The notes beneath the pieces were generated by a model. It was not told the origin of the DNA, searched no databases, and saw only the letters and a list, made by a program, of their open reading frames with translations. DNA of 64,000 nucleotides from JACVRW01 sp963751835 (GTDB lineage Bacteria > Actinomycetota > Thermoleophilia > Solirubrobacterales > Thermoleophilaceae), in assembly GCA_963751835.1 (NCBI GenBank), contig CAVVWD010000011.1, positions 124,001 through 188,000 on the forward strand, written 5' to 3'. Below, piece after piece: positions 42,594 through 50,349 of this stretch (its first letter is position 1; each line of letters opens with the position of its first letter). A program made the position numbers and the translations under genes.

Positions 42594-43387
42594 CAGAGCA
42601 CCAGCTTCCTTTCACTCGGCTCGAGGTTGTCGTAGTTGTAGAGCTTCTTGCCGCAGACGAATTTCTGGAGCTTGGGCGGCTCGCCGAGTCCGTAGATGCG
42701 GAACTTGCGCTCGATCAGCTCGGTGTCGGCGTCGGTCCACTCGCCCTCGACGCAGTCGATCCCGAGCGAGGCGATCTTGCCGGCCACGTAGAGCGTCCCG
42801 TCGTACATCGAGTCACCGAGGCCGTGGCCCACGTCGCCGAGGATGATCTGGCGGCCGCGCTGCATCATGAACCCCGTCATCGAGCCGGCGCTGCCCATGA
42901 CGATGATCGTGCCGCCCTTCTGGTCGATTCCGGTGCGGGCGCCGGTACGGCCCTTGATTACGAGGTCGCCGCCGCGCAGCGCGGCCCCGGCCAGCGAGCC
43001 GGAGTTGCCCTCCACGACCACGACGCCCGACATCATGTTCTCGGCCACCGACCAGCCGACGCGCCCGTTGACCTGCACCTCGCCGCCATCCAGCAGGCCG
43101 ACCCCGAAGTAGCCGAGGCTGCCCTCGAAGGTAAGCCGGCAGCGGGTCAGGATCCCCACGCCGAGCGAATGGCGCGCGCTCGGGTTCAGCACCGTCACGT
43201 CCTTGACGCCCTGCTCGTACAGCAGCCAGCGCAGCTCAGCGTTGATCTTGCGCGTGGAGAGATCCTTTGCGTCGAACTGCGCAATCTCGCCGTCGATCTC
43301 CGAGATCTTCGGGATCGTCCCGTCGAGCTCGACGAGCCCGCGGGCGTCATAGGTGGCCGTGATGTCGCCGGGCGCTACCGCGTCCAT
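42593..43387 (-). CDS. mgsB: N-methylglutamate synthase subunit B (GXGXG domain)
   Basis: This 264-residue beta-helix subunit has the Gly repeats in FEGSLGYFGVGLLDGGEV, VAENMMSGVVVVEGNSG, GRTGARTGIDQKGGTIIV and GDVGHGLGDSMYDG, with the conserved ending KKLYNYDNLEPSERKLVL. It overlaps mgsA by 13 bp and mgsC by one base. Paralogue of the GXGXG subunit at 4746-5423. Confidence 0.85.
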   Translation of the reverse strand: MDAVAPGDITATYDARGLVELDGTIPKISEIDGEIAQFDAKDLSTRKINAELRWLLYEQGVKDVTVLNPSARHSLGVGILTRCRLTFEGSLGYFGVGLLDGGEVQVNGRVGWSVAENMMSGVVVVEGNSGSLAGAALRGGDLVIKGRTGARTGIDQKGGTIIVMGSAGSMTGFMMQRGRQIILGDVGHGLGDSMYDGTLYVAGKIASLGIDCVEGEWTDADTELIERKFRIYGLGEPPKLQKFVCGKKLYNYDNLEPSERKLVL

Positions 43388-44310
43388 ACCATCACCGCGC
43401 CCTCGTAGGGGTCGTAGGTCTCGATCTCGCGATCGATCACCTTGCGGATCGCGATCTCCTCGGAGGCGAGCGCCACGATGTCGTCGGACTCGTACAGCAC
43501 GAGCGGCTTGGCGCCGAGCTCGTCCTTGGCCACTCCGAGCGCGTCCTCGGTCACGCAGATGTAGGTGAACACGCCGTCGAGCTCGTCGAGGCTGCGACGC
43601 ATGGAGTCCTCGAGCGAGTCGCCCTGCGCCATCCGCTCGGCGAGGTAGACGGCGATGATCTCGGAGTCGCATTCGGACTGGAAGCGGTGGCCGGCGCGCT
43701 CGAGCCGGCGCCGCCACATGTGGTAGTTCGTGAGCTGGCCGTTGTGCACGACGGCCACGTCCGGGAACGGATACGCCCAGTACGGGTGCGCGTTGGCGAT
43801 GTCCACGTCGGACTCGGTGGCCATCCGGGCGTGCCCGATCGCATGGGTGCCGATGTAGTCGTTCAGCTTGTAGTCCTCCGCCACGGTGTTGGCGTCGCCG
43901 AGGTCCTTGACGATCTCGAGGGTGCGGCCGAGCGAGAGCACCTCGGTGCCGCGGACGTCCTCGACGTAGTCCGCGAGCTGCTTGAGGTCACCGTCGAAGT
44001 CGAAGGTCACGGTCATGGCGTGGTCACTACTCGGCTGGACCGAGCTGACCTCAGCGCGCATGCCGCGCAGCCGAGCCTCCACCTCCTCGCGCTGCCGGCC
44101 CAGACGGGCCTCGAGGTCGAAGTCGGCGCGGCCGTTGGCCTCCGCGAGCTTCACGTGCATCACGTAGTCATCGGCGGCGGGCCGGTAGAGGGCATACCCG
44201 GTCGAGTCGGGGCCGCGGTGTTTCATCGCCTGCAGCATCGCGGTCATGTCCGCGCCGACCCTGTGCTCACCGCCCCCGTCGCGGTAGATGATCCCCGCGA
44301 TCCCGCACAT
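43375..44310 (-). CDS. mgsA: N-methylglutamate synthase subunit A (class II amidotransferase-like)
   Basis: This 311-residue Ntn-amidotransferase-fold subunit starts MCGIAGIIYRDGGG, with the catalytic Cys2, MKHRGPDSTGYALYR, IGHARMATES, HPYWAYPFPDVAVVHNGQLTNY and SECDSEIIAVYLAERM. In the N-methylglutamate system this subunit takes the gamma-glutamyl group of gamma-glutamylmethylamide. It starts inside the gmaS stop (TGATG), so it is translationally coupled. Confidence 0.85.
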   Translation of the reverse strand: MCGIAGIIYRDGGGEHRVGADMTAMLQAMKHRGPDSTGYALYRPAADDYVMHVKLAEANGRADFDLEARLGRQREEVEARLRGMRAEVSSVQPSSDHAMTVTFDFDGDLKQLADYVEDVRGTEVLSLGRTLEIVKDLGDANTVAEDYKLNDYIGTHAIGHARMATESDVDIANAHPYWAYPFPDVAVVHNGQLTNYHMWRRRLERAGHRFQSECDSEIIAVYLAERMAQGDSLEDSMRRSLDELDGVFTYICVTEDALGVAKDELGAKPLVLYESDDIVALASEEIAIRKVIDREIETYDPYEGAVMVWTR

Positions 44311-45788
44311 CAGGGAAGGACCTCGAGGTACTGCTCGCGCTCCCAGTCGGTCACCGCGGCGAGGTAGCTCTCCCACTCGTCGCGCTTGTAATGGTGGAAG
44401 ACCCTCCAGAGCCGGCCGGGCAGGGCGCCGTCGCGCAGCAGCTCGTCCTTCTCCAGCGCAATCAGGGCGTCGCCGAGGCTGTCCGGCACCCGCTCGAGCG
44501 AGGCCGAGCCGTTCGACTGCAGGAGGTCGTAGGTATTGGCGCTCTGCGGCGGGCCCGGATCGCTCTGATTGCGGATGCCGTCGAGCCCGGCCACGAGAAG
44601 GGCTGCGACGGTCAGGTACGGGTTGCAGGACGAGTCGACACCGCGGTACTCGAAGCGCCCTCCGGAGGCCACGCGCACGGTGCAGGTGCGGTTCTGCCAG
44701 CCCCAGTTCTTGTAGACCGGGGCCCAGAACCCCTGGTCCCACATCCGGCAGTAGGAGTTGACCGTCGGGTTGCCGAGACACATCAGCGCGCCGAAGTGAT
44801 CGAGCATGCCGCCGAGGAAGTGGCGGGCGGTGTCCGACAGCTGCGCCGGTCCGTCGGGATTGTGGAAGACGTTGTTGCCCTCGTCGTCGACGAGCGTGAA
44901 GTGGTGATGGTGGCCGTTGGCGGACACCCCGACGAACGGCTTCGGCATGAAGGTCGGCAACAGCCCGTGCTTGCGGCCGACCGCGGCACAGATCTGCCGG
45001 TAGGTGGTGATGTTGTCCGCGGTCTTGACCGGGCGGTCGAAGCGGAAGTTGAGCTCGAGCTGGCCTGGGGCGTCCTCGTGGTCGCCGTAGCTCATGTCGA
45101 GGCCGAGCGCCTGCCCGTACTCGATCACGTCGAGCAGCACCGGACGGAGCTCCTCGAACTGGTGGATGTGGTAGCAGTAGGGCTTGGTCACCCCCTCCGG
45201 TTCCGAGCCGTCCTCGGGTCGCCTGAGCCACATCATCTCCGGCTCGATGCCGATCAGGAAGCTGTAGCCGAGCTCCTGTTCGAACTCCGCCACCACGCGC
45301 TTGAGGTTCTGGCGCGGGTCGGCGTCGAGCAGCTCGCCCGTCTCGGTGTCGTAGCAGTCGCACAGCACCCTCGCCACGCGCGGGTCCCAGGGCAGCGGCG
45401 CGAATGTGTCGAGGTCGGCGATCGCGGCGAGCTCCGATTCCTCGGGGCCGAAGCCGATGTAGTCGCCGACGCGGTCGACGAACAGGTTGGCCGTGGCGCC
45501 GTAGACGAGCTGGTAGCCCTTCTCGGCCACCTGCGGGAAGAAGTCGGCCACCACGCCCTTGCCCATCACGCGGCCGGTGATGGAGACCTGCTGGAAGAAG
45601 ACGTACTTGATCCCCTGTTCTTGGATGCGACGGGTGATCTGCTCTATCTGCTCGCGCCGGCCCGGCTGCTTGCGGGCCTCCTCGAGGGTGGCTGGCGGCA
45701 CCGTGCTGCGCGGCGTCTCGAGCACCGTATTGACAGTGCCGCCGAAGGTCGTCGGGCCTGCGCCCTCGACGGTGACGCTGTCACTCAT
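44310..45788 (-). CDS. gmaS: Gamma-glutamylmethylamide synthetase (GS type III family)
   Basis: This 492-residue glutamine-synthetase-fold ligase would make gamma-glutamylmethylamide from glutamate, methylamine and ATP. Motifs: GIEPEMMWL (metal Glu), ANGHHHHFTL (ATP/metal His), WGWQNRTCTVRV and SCNPYLTVAALLVAGLDGI. Its immediate coupling to mgsABC separates it from ammonium-assimilating GS and from the paralogue at 6500. Good GGAGGAAG ribosome-binding site; a C1-type operator lies 71 bp upstream, so gmaS can have its own promoter within the larger cluster. Confidence 0.85.
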   Translation of the reverse strand: MSDSVTVEGAGPTTFGGTVNTVLETPRSTVPPATLEEARKQPGRREQIEQITRRIQEQGIKYVFFQQVSITGRVMGKGVVADFFPQVAEKGYQLVYGATANLFVDRVGDYIGFGPEESELAAIADLDTFAPLPWDPRVARVLCDCYDTETGELLDADPRQNLKRVVAEFEQELGYSFLIGIEPEMMWLRRPEDGSEPEGVTKPYCYHIHQFEELRPVLLDVIEYGQALGLDMSYGDHEDAPGQLELNFRFDRPVKTADNITTYRQICAAVGRKHGLLPTFMPKPFVGVSANGHHHHFTLVDDEGNNVFHNPDGPAQLSDTARHFLGGMLDHFGALMCLGNPTVNSYCRMWDQGFWAPVYKNWGWQNRTCTVRVASGGRFEYRGVDSSCNPYLTVAALLVAGLDGIRNQSDPGPPQSANTYDLLQSNGSASLERVPDSLGDALIALEKDELLRDGALPGRLWRVFHHYKRDEWESYLAAVTDWEREQYLEVLP

Positions 45789-45859
45789 GCATCTTCCTCC
45801 CGGAGTTCGCTAGCGGGCCGGGCCAGCTGCCCGACGCGCGGCGACTATATCACCGCTTT

Positions 45860-45873
45860 GAGCAAATTTGTAT
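45860..45873. promoter_or_regulatory. C1-regulon 14-bp site upstream of gmaS
   Basis: GAGCAAATTTGTAT fits RNACAAATTNGTMC at 12 of 14 positions, with the perfect core CAAATTTG. It lies in the 135-bp gap between gntR and gmaS. Confidence 0.5.
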
Positions 45874-45923
45874 ACGCGAGCCGGGAGGGTCGGGTGACGC
45901 TGCGGGGCGGGCTGAGCGGCGTC

Positions 45924-46745
45924 TCAAACGCCCGCGCCGCGCTCGATCGCGGGCACCGGAGGCAGGTCCTCGAGCCAGCGCATCACGTGCAGGTCGATGC
46001 TGCGCGGGAGGAAGATGTCGGTCGAGTGCATCATCGCCGTTCCCTCCGCGGTGGACGTCACGTGGTCGATCTCCAGCGCCGCCACGGTCTCGTCCACGCC
46101 AAGCGCCCTGCCGACGCGGTCGCGCTTGGTGAGCAGGCGGGCCATGATGTGGGCGCGCGTGTAGGCAACCGGCACACCCTGCCCGAGCAGGACGTCGAGG
46201 ACCATCTGGCCGCGTTCGAGCGCCTGGCGCAGGCGGCTCGACGACGGGAGCTCGACCTCGGGATGGACCACGTCGCGCATGTAGGAGCCGCGCTGGCCGT
46301 CCATGAGCAGAACCCGCGTGATGGTCACGGCGTCGGCCCCGGGATCGAGCCCGAACAGCGCCCCGAGCTCCGGGCCGAGCCGCCTGCGCTCGATCTGGAG
46401 CTCGCCGAGCTTCAGATCGACCCCGCGCTGGCGCGCCAGCTCGCTGTAGGACACGAGCCGCTCGAGGCCCTCGTCGAGGCTTGTCGAGGTCGAGCGGCCG
46501 ACATACGTGCCGCTTCCCTGCCGGCGGACGATTTCCCCGCTCTCCTCGAGCCGTTGGAGCGCCGTCCGCAATGTGCCGCGCGAGATCCCGAGCTTCCCCG
46601 AGAGCTCCTGCTCCGGCGGGAGCCGCTCGCCGGGGCGGTGCCGGCCGGTGGCGAGCCAGGTGCGCAGTGCTTCCTCCGCGATGTCGACGAGCGAGGGCTT
46701 GCCCGGGCGCGCGAGGGCTCCGGCGGATTCGGCAGCCGAACCCAT
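45924..46745 (-). CDS. GntR-family (HutC/UTRA-type) transcriptional regulator
   Basis: This 273-residue protein has an N-terminal winged helix (RLPPEQELSGKLGISRGTLRTALQRLEESG, split here only by description; wing RRQGSGTYV), followed by a UTRA-type ligand domain (~85-265). It starts 2 bp after fhs, so it is the last gene of the sox-fhs transcript and sits directly upstream of gmaS. As the only GntR in a window with eight shared 14-bp near-palindromes at C1 promoters, it is the first candidate to bind them. The ligand could be a methylamine-pathway intermediate. Confidence 0.85.
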   Translation of the reverse strand: MGSAAESAGALARPGKPSLVDIAEEALRTWLATGRHRPGERLPPEQELSGKLGISRGTLRTALQRLEESGEIVRRQGSGTYVGRSTSTSLDEGLERLVSYSELARQRGVDLKLGELQIERRRLGPELGALFGLDPGADAVTITRVLLMDGQRGSYMRDVVHPEVELPSSSRLRQALERGQMVLDVLLGQGVPVAYTRAHIMARLLTKRDRVGRALGVDETVAALEIDHVTSTAEGTAMMHSTDIFLPRSIDLHVMRWLEDLPPVPAIERGAGV

Positions 46746-46747
46746 GC

Positions 46748-48427
46748 TCAGAAGAGTCCCACGGTGCGGCCGTCGCCGTCGATGTCCACGTTGAACGCCG
46801 CCGGGGCCTTGCCGAGGCCCGGCATCTGCTGGATGTCGCCGCACAGCGGGACGAGCCAGCCGGCGCCGGTGTAGGCGCGGATGTCGCGGACCGGGAGCTC
46901 AAACTCCTCCGGGGCGTTCAGCAGTGCCGGGTCGGCCGAGAGCGACAGGTGCGTCTTGGCCATGCAGATGGGCAGCTTGTCGAGCCCGTCCTCGTGGTAC
47001 TGGCGCATCTTGCGCTGGGCATCCAGGTAGAACACCACCTCCTTCGCCCCGTAGACCTGCCTCGCCACTTTCTCGATCTTGACGCGGATCGGGTCGTCGT
47101 CGTCGTAGCTGAACGAGAAATTGCTGGGCTGCTCGGCGGCGTCCGCCACCGCCTCGGCAAGCGCGGCCGCGCCCTCGCCCCCGCGCGCGAAGCCGTCGTT
47201 GATCTCGGCCCCGTGGGCACCCGCCTCGAGCGCGAGCCTCCTGACCAGCTCGACCTCGTCGTCGGTGTCGCCCGGCCGCCGGTTGACGGCCACCACGCAG
47301 GGCAGCCCGAAGGTCTTGACGATGCCCAGGTGGCGGCGCAGGTTCGCAAAGCCCTCCTCGAGCGCTGCGGCGGCCTTGGACGAGTCGACGCGCGGGTCGT
47401 CCTCCACGCCGCCGTGGTGCTTGAGCGCCCGCACCGTCGCCACGAGCACGACCGCGCTCGGGGTGAGCCCGCCCTTCCGGCACACGATGTCGAAGAACTT
47501 CTCCATGCCCATGTCGGAGCCGAAGCCGGACTCGGTGACCACGTAGTCGCCGAGCTTTTGGCCGATCAGGTCCGCCACGAGCGAGGAGTTGCCGTGCGCG
47601 ATGTTCGCGAACGGGCCGGCGTGCATCAGGCACGGCTGCCCCTCGAGCGTCTGGATCAGGTTGGGCTTGAGCGCGTCCTTGAGGAGCACGGTCATGGCGC
47701 CGGCGGCGCCCAGGTCCTCCGCAGTCACCGGCTTGCCGCCGTCGAATGAGTGCGCCACGGTGATGGCGCCGAGCCGTTCGCGAAGGTCGTGGAGGTCGCG
47801 CGCCACGGCCAGGATCGCCATCACCTCGGATGCGGCCGTGATGTCGAAGCCGGACTCGCGCGGATAGCCGTTGGCGCGCCCGCCCTGGCCGATGGTGATC
47901 TCGCGCAGCGCACGGTCGTTCATGTCGAGCGCCCGCTTCCAGTCCACCCTCAGCGCGTCGATCTTGTGCGGGTTGCCGTGCAGGATCGAGGCGTCGAGCA
48001 GGGCGGCGAGCAGGTTGTTCGCGGCGCCCACGGCGTGGATGTCGCCCGTGAAGTGGAGGTTCAGGTCCTCCATCGGCACCACCTGGGTCATGCCGCCGCC
48101 CGCGGCCCCTCCCTTGATGCCGAACACGGGACCGAGCGAGGGCTCGCGCAGGCAGAGCAGCGGATCCTTGCCGATGTGGCCGAGTCCCTGCGTCAACCCC
48201 ACGGCCGTCGTGGTCTTGCCCTCGCCCGCCCTGGTCGGCGTGACGCCGGCCACGCAGACGATCTTGCCGTCAGGCACGTCGTGCATCCGGTCGAGGACGT
48301 CGAGCGAGACCTTGGCCTTGAAGCGGCCGTAGGGCTCGAACTCGTCGGGGGTCAGCCCCGAGCGCTCGGCGATCGTCTCGATCGGGAGAAGCTCGGCCTC
48401 CTGCGCGATCTCAAGGCTGCTCTTCAC
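46748..48427 (-). CDS. fhs: Formate-tetrahydrofolate ligase
   Basis: This 559-residue Fhs makes 10-formyl-THF from formate, THF and ATP, or releases formate in the reverse direction. The P-loop region TPTRAGEGKTTTAVGL, REPSLGPVFGIKGGAAGGG, FTGDIHAVGAANNLL and VDIDGDGRTVGLF at the C-terminus are all intact. It starts with GTG behind a GAGGAG site, 16 bp after soxB. Its place inside the sox cluster ties methyl-group oxidation to the THF C1 pool; in pseudomonads purU holds a similar position. Confidence 0.95.
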   Translation of the reverse strand: MKSSLEIAQEAELLPIETIAERSGLTPDEFEPYGRFKAKVSLDVLDRMHDVPDGKIVCVAGVTPTRAGEGKTTTAVGLTQGLGHIGKDPLLCLREPSLGPVFGIKGGAAGGGMTQVVPMEDLNLHFTGDIHAVGAANNLLAALLDASILHGNPHKIDALRVDWKRALDMNDRALREITIGQGGRANGYPRESGFDITAASEVMAILAVARDLHDLRERLGAITVAHSFDGGKPVTAEDLGAAGAMTVLLKDALKPNLIQTLEGQPCLMHAGPFANIAHGNSSLVADLIGQKLGDYVVTESGFGSDMGMEKFFDIVCRKGGLTPSAVVLVATVRALKHHGGVEDDPRVDSSKAAAALEEGFANLRRHLGIVKTFGLPCVVAVNRRPGDTDDEVELVRRLALEAGAHGAEINDGFARGGEGAAALAEAVADAAEQPSNFSFSYDDDDPIRVKIEKVARQVYGAKEVVFYLDAQRKMRQYHEDGLDKLPICMAKTHLSLSADPALLNAPEEFELPVRDIRAYTGAGWLVPLCGDIQQMPGLGKAPAAFNVDIDGDGRTVGLF

Positions 48428-48443
48428 TCGTTCTCCTCTCTCA

Positions 48444-49661
48444 TCAGTGACTCACCGCCGCTGCGGCAAGCTCCGACACCAGCTTGTCCTCGTAGAAGCG
48501 CTCGAGCGCGAACGGCGCGATCAGCTCGGGGGTCTCTCCGGTCGCCGTCAGCTCGGCGAGCGTCTTGCCGACGATCGGCGCCGCCTTGAAGCCGTAGGTG
48601 CCCCAGCCCGAGCTCACGTGGAAGCCCTCGACCTCCGTCTTGCCGAGGATCGGGCTGTAGTCCGGGCTCAGGTCGCACAGGCCCGCCCAGCTCCGCAGGA
48701 TGCGCGCGTGCTCCAGCTGCGGGAACAGCTCGAGCGAGTGTCGGCTGACCTCCTGCAGGAAGTTGAGCGTGCCCTGCATGCGATAGGTGGTCCAGGGCTC
48801 GATCTCCGCGCCCATCAGGAACTCGCCGCGATCGGTCTGCGAGATGTAGACGTGCATCTGCGACGAGACAATCACCACGTCGAGCAGCGGCTTCAGCGGC
48901 TCGGTCACGCAGGCCTGCAGGATGTGCGTCGTGATCGGCATCTGGACGCCCGCCATGCCGGAGACGAGCGAGCTCCAGCCGGCGGTGCAGTTGAGCACCG
49001 TCCCGGCCTTGATCCGGCCGCGGTTGGTGACCACGCCGTCCACGCGCCCGTTCGCGCGCTCGATGCCCTTGACCTCGGTGTAGGGGTGGATCTCCGCGCC
49101 GCCGCGGTCGGCTCCGCGCGCGAGCCCCCAGACGACGGCGTCGTGGCGGATCACGCCGCCGGGCGGGTGGTAGAGCGCGCCCATGATCGGATAGACGGCA
49201 TCCGGGTTGTCGACCTGCATCGCGGGGGCGAGCTTCTTGATCTCGTCGGGGTAGATCAGCCGCGAGTCGATCCCGTTGAGACGGTTGACCTCGGCGCGGT
49301 TGGCCATCACGAACATCGCACGGTCGGTGTGCGCGAGCGTCAGGTGGCCGTTCTGCGAGAAGAGCAGGTTGAAGTTGAGCTCCTTCGAGAGGCCCTCGTA
49401 GAGCTTGACCGAGGCGTCGTAGAAGCGGGCGCCCTCCTCGGTCTTGTAATTCGAGCGCAGGATCGTGGTGTTGCGGCCGGCCGCTCCGGAGCCGATGTAG
49501 CTCTTCTCGAGGACCGCCACGTTGCCGATGCCGTGGTCGCGCGCGAGGTAATAGGCGGCAGCGAGCCCGTGCGAGCCGCCGCCGATGATCACGACGTCGT
49601 AGGAGTCCTTGAGGTCCGGGCTCGGGCGCCACATGCGGCGCCTGCGAAAGATGTCAAGCAA
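48444..49661 (-). CDS. soxB: Sarcosine oxidase beta / N-methylglutamate dehydrogenase subunit A
   Basis: This DAO-fold flavoprotein of 405 residues if the TTG at 49661 (overlapping soxG by 8 bp) is used, or 396 from the ATG at 49634. It has GGGSHGLAAAYYLARDHG (FAD), SGAAGRNTTILRSNYKT, the PPGGVIRHDAVVWGLARGA region and SSGWGTYGFKAAPIVG. SoxB/MgdA holds the amine-oxidising site of the four-subunit complex. In the presence of gmaS and mgsABC, N-methylglutamate is as likely a substrate as sarcosine. The gene order D-A-G-B differs from the common B-D-A-G. Confidence 0.85.
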   Translation of the reverse strand: MLDIFRRRRMWRPSPDLKDSYDVVIIGGGSHGLAAAYYLARDHGIGNVAVLEKSYIGSGAAGRNTTILRSNYKTEEGARFYDASVKLYEGLSKELNFNLLFSQNGHLTLAHTDRAMFVMANRAEVNRLNGIDSRLIYPDEIKKLAPAMQVDNPDAVYPIMGALYHPPGGVIRHDAVVWGLARGADRGGAEIHPYTEVKGIERANGRVDGVVTNRGRIKAGTVLNCTAGWSSLVSGMAGVQMPITTHILQACVTEPLKPLLDVVIVSSQMHVYISQTDRGEFLMGAEIEPWTTYRMQGTLNFLQEVSRHSLELFPQLEHARILRSWAGLCDLSPDYSPILGKTEVEGFHVSSGWGTYGFKAAPIVGKTLAELTATGETPELIAPFALERFYEDKLVSELAAAAVSH

Positions 49662-50349
49662 CGGGCACCGCCTCCAGGACGTCGGCGCCGATAGGCCCGC
49701 CGCCGAGCAGCTCGGCGGCGTCGGCCACCACCGTCCACACGTACTGCCCGAGCGCGCTGCCGAAAAGCATCAGGAAGCGGTCTTCGTCCTCGCGCAGGAT
49801 CGCGCCGGGGGTGCGGGCGACCGAGCCCGGCCGGAAGCCGTTCACCGGGAGCACCGCCGGGCGCAGGTCGATCGCGGTGAAGCGCGCGAAGGTCTCGCGC
49901 GCTTGCGGGCCGGTGATGACCATCGCGCCGAACGTCGTGGTCACGTCGATCACGCTCGTGTGGCCGATGGCGCCGGAGGCCGCGTCCGCAAGCGTGCGGA
50001 GCAGGCCTGCGCGGGCACCCGGCCCACAGATGGCGATCGCGCGCTCGGCCGTGTACGGCAGCAGCCAGCCGGTGTCCGTGCGCGTCGCCGTCCCGAGCTC
50101 GAGCGAGGCGCCCAAGATCGAGTCGAGCTCCCCAGCAGCGGCCTGCACCTCGACTTTGCCGAGATGCGACATGTCCGCGAAGCCGACGCTCTCGGCGCAA
50201 CGCCTCCGCTCGGCCTCCTCGCCGTCGAAGCGCGCGGCCACCTGCCAGCCGTCGCGGGACTCGAACACTGCCCCGGCCGCGAGGGCCTGGCGCTCCATCG
50301 GGCTGCGCGCCACGGCGTCGGCGCCCGGTGAGAGGAACTCGAGGCTCAC
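49654..50349 (-). CDS. soxG: Sarcosine oxidase gamma / N-methylglutamate dehydrogenase subunit D
   Basis: This 231-residue GcvT-like small subunit has ADMSHLGKVEVQ, the RTDTGWLLPYTAERA strand and the ITGPQARETFARFTAIDLRP segment typical of SoxG. It supports the alpha subunit structurally. The GTG start overlaps the soxA stop (GTGA) and its end overlaps soxB. Confidence 0.8.
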   Translation of the reverse strand: MSLEFLSPGADAVARSPMERQALAAGAVFESRDGWQVAARFDGEEAERRRCAESVGFADMSHLGKVEVQAAAGELDSILGASLELGTATRTDTGWLLPYTAERAIAICGPGARAGLLRTLADAASGAIGHTSVIDVTTTFGAMVITGPQARETFARFTAIDLRPAVLPVNGFRPGSVARTPGAILREDEDRFLMLFGSALGQYVWTVVADAAELLGGGPIGADVLEAVPVA

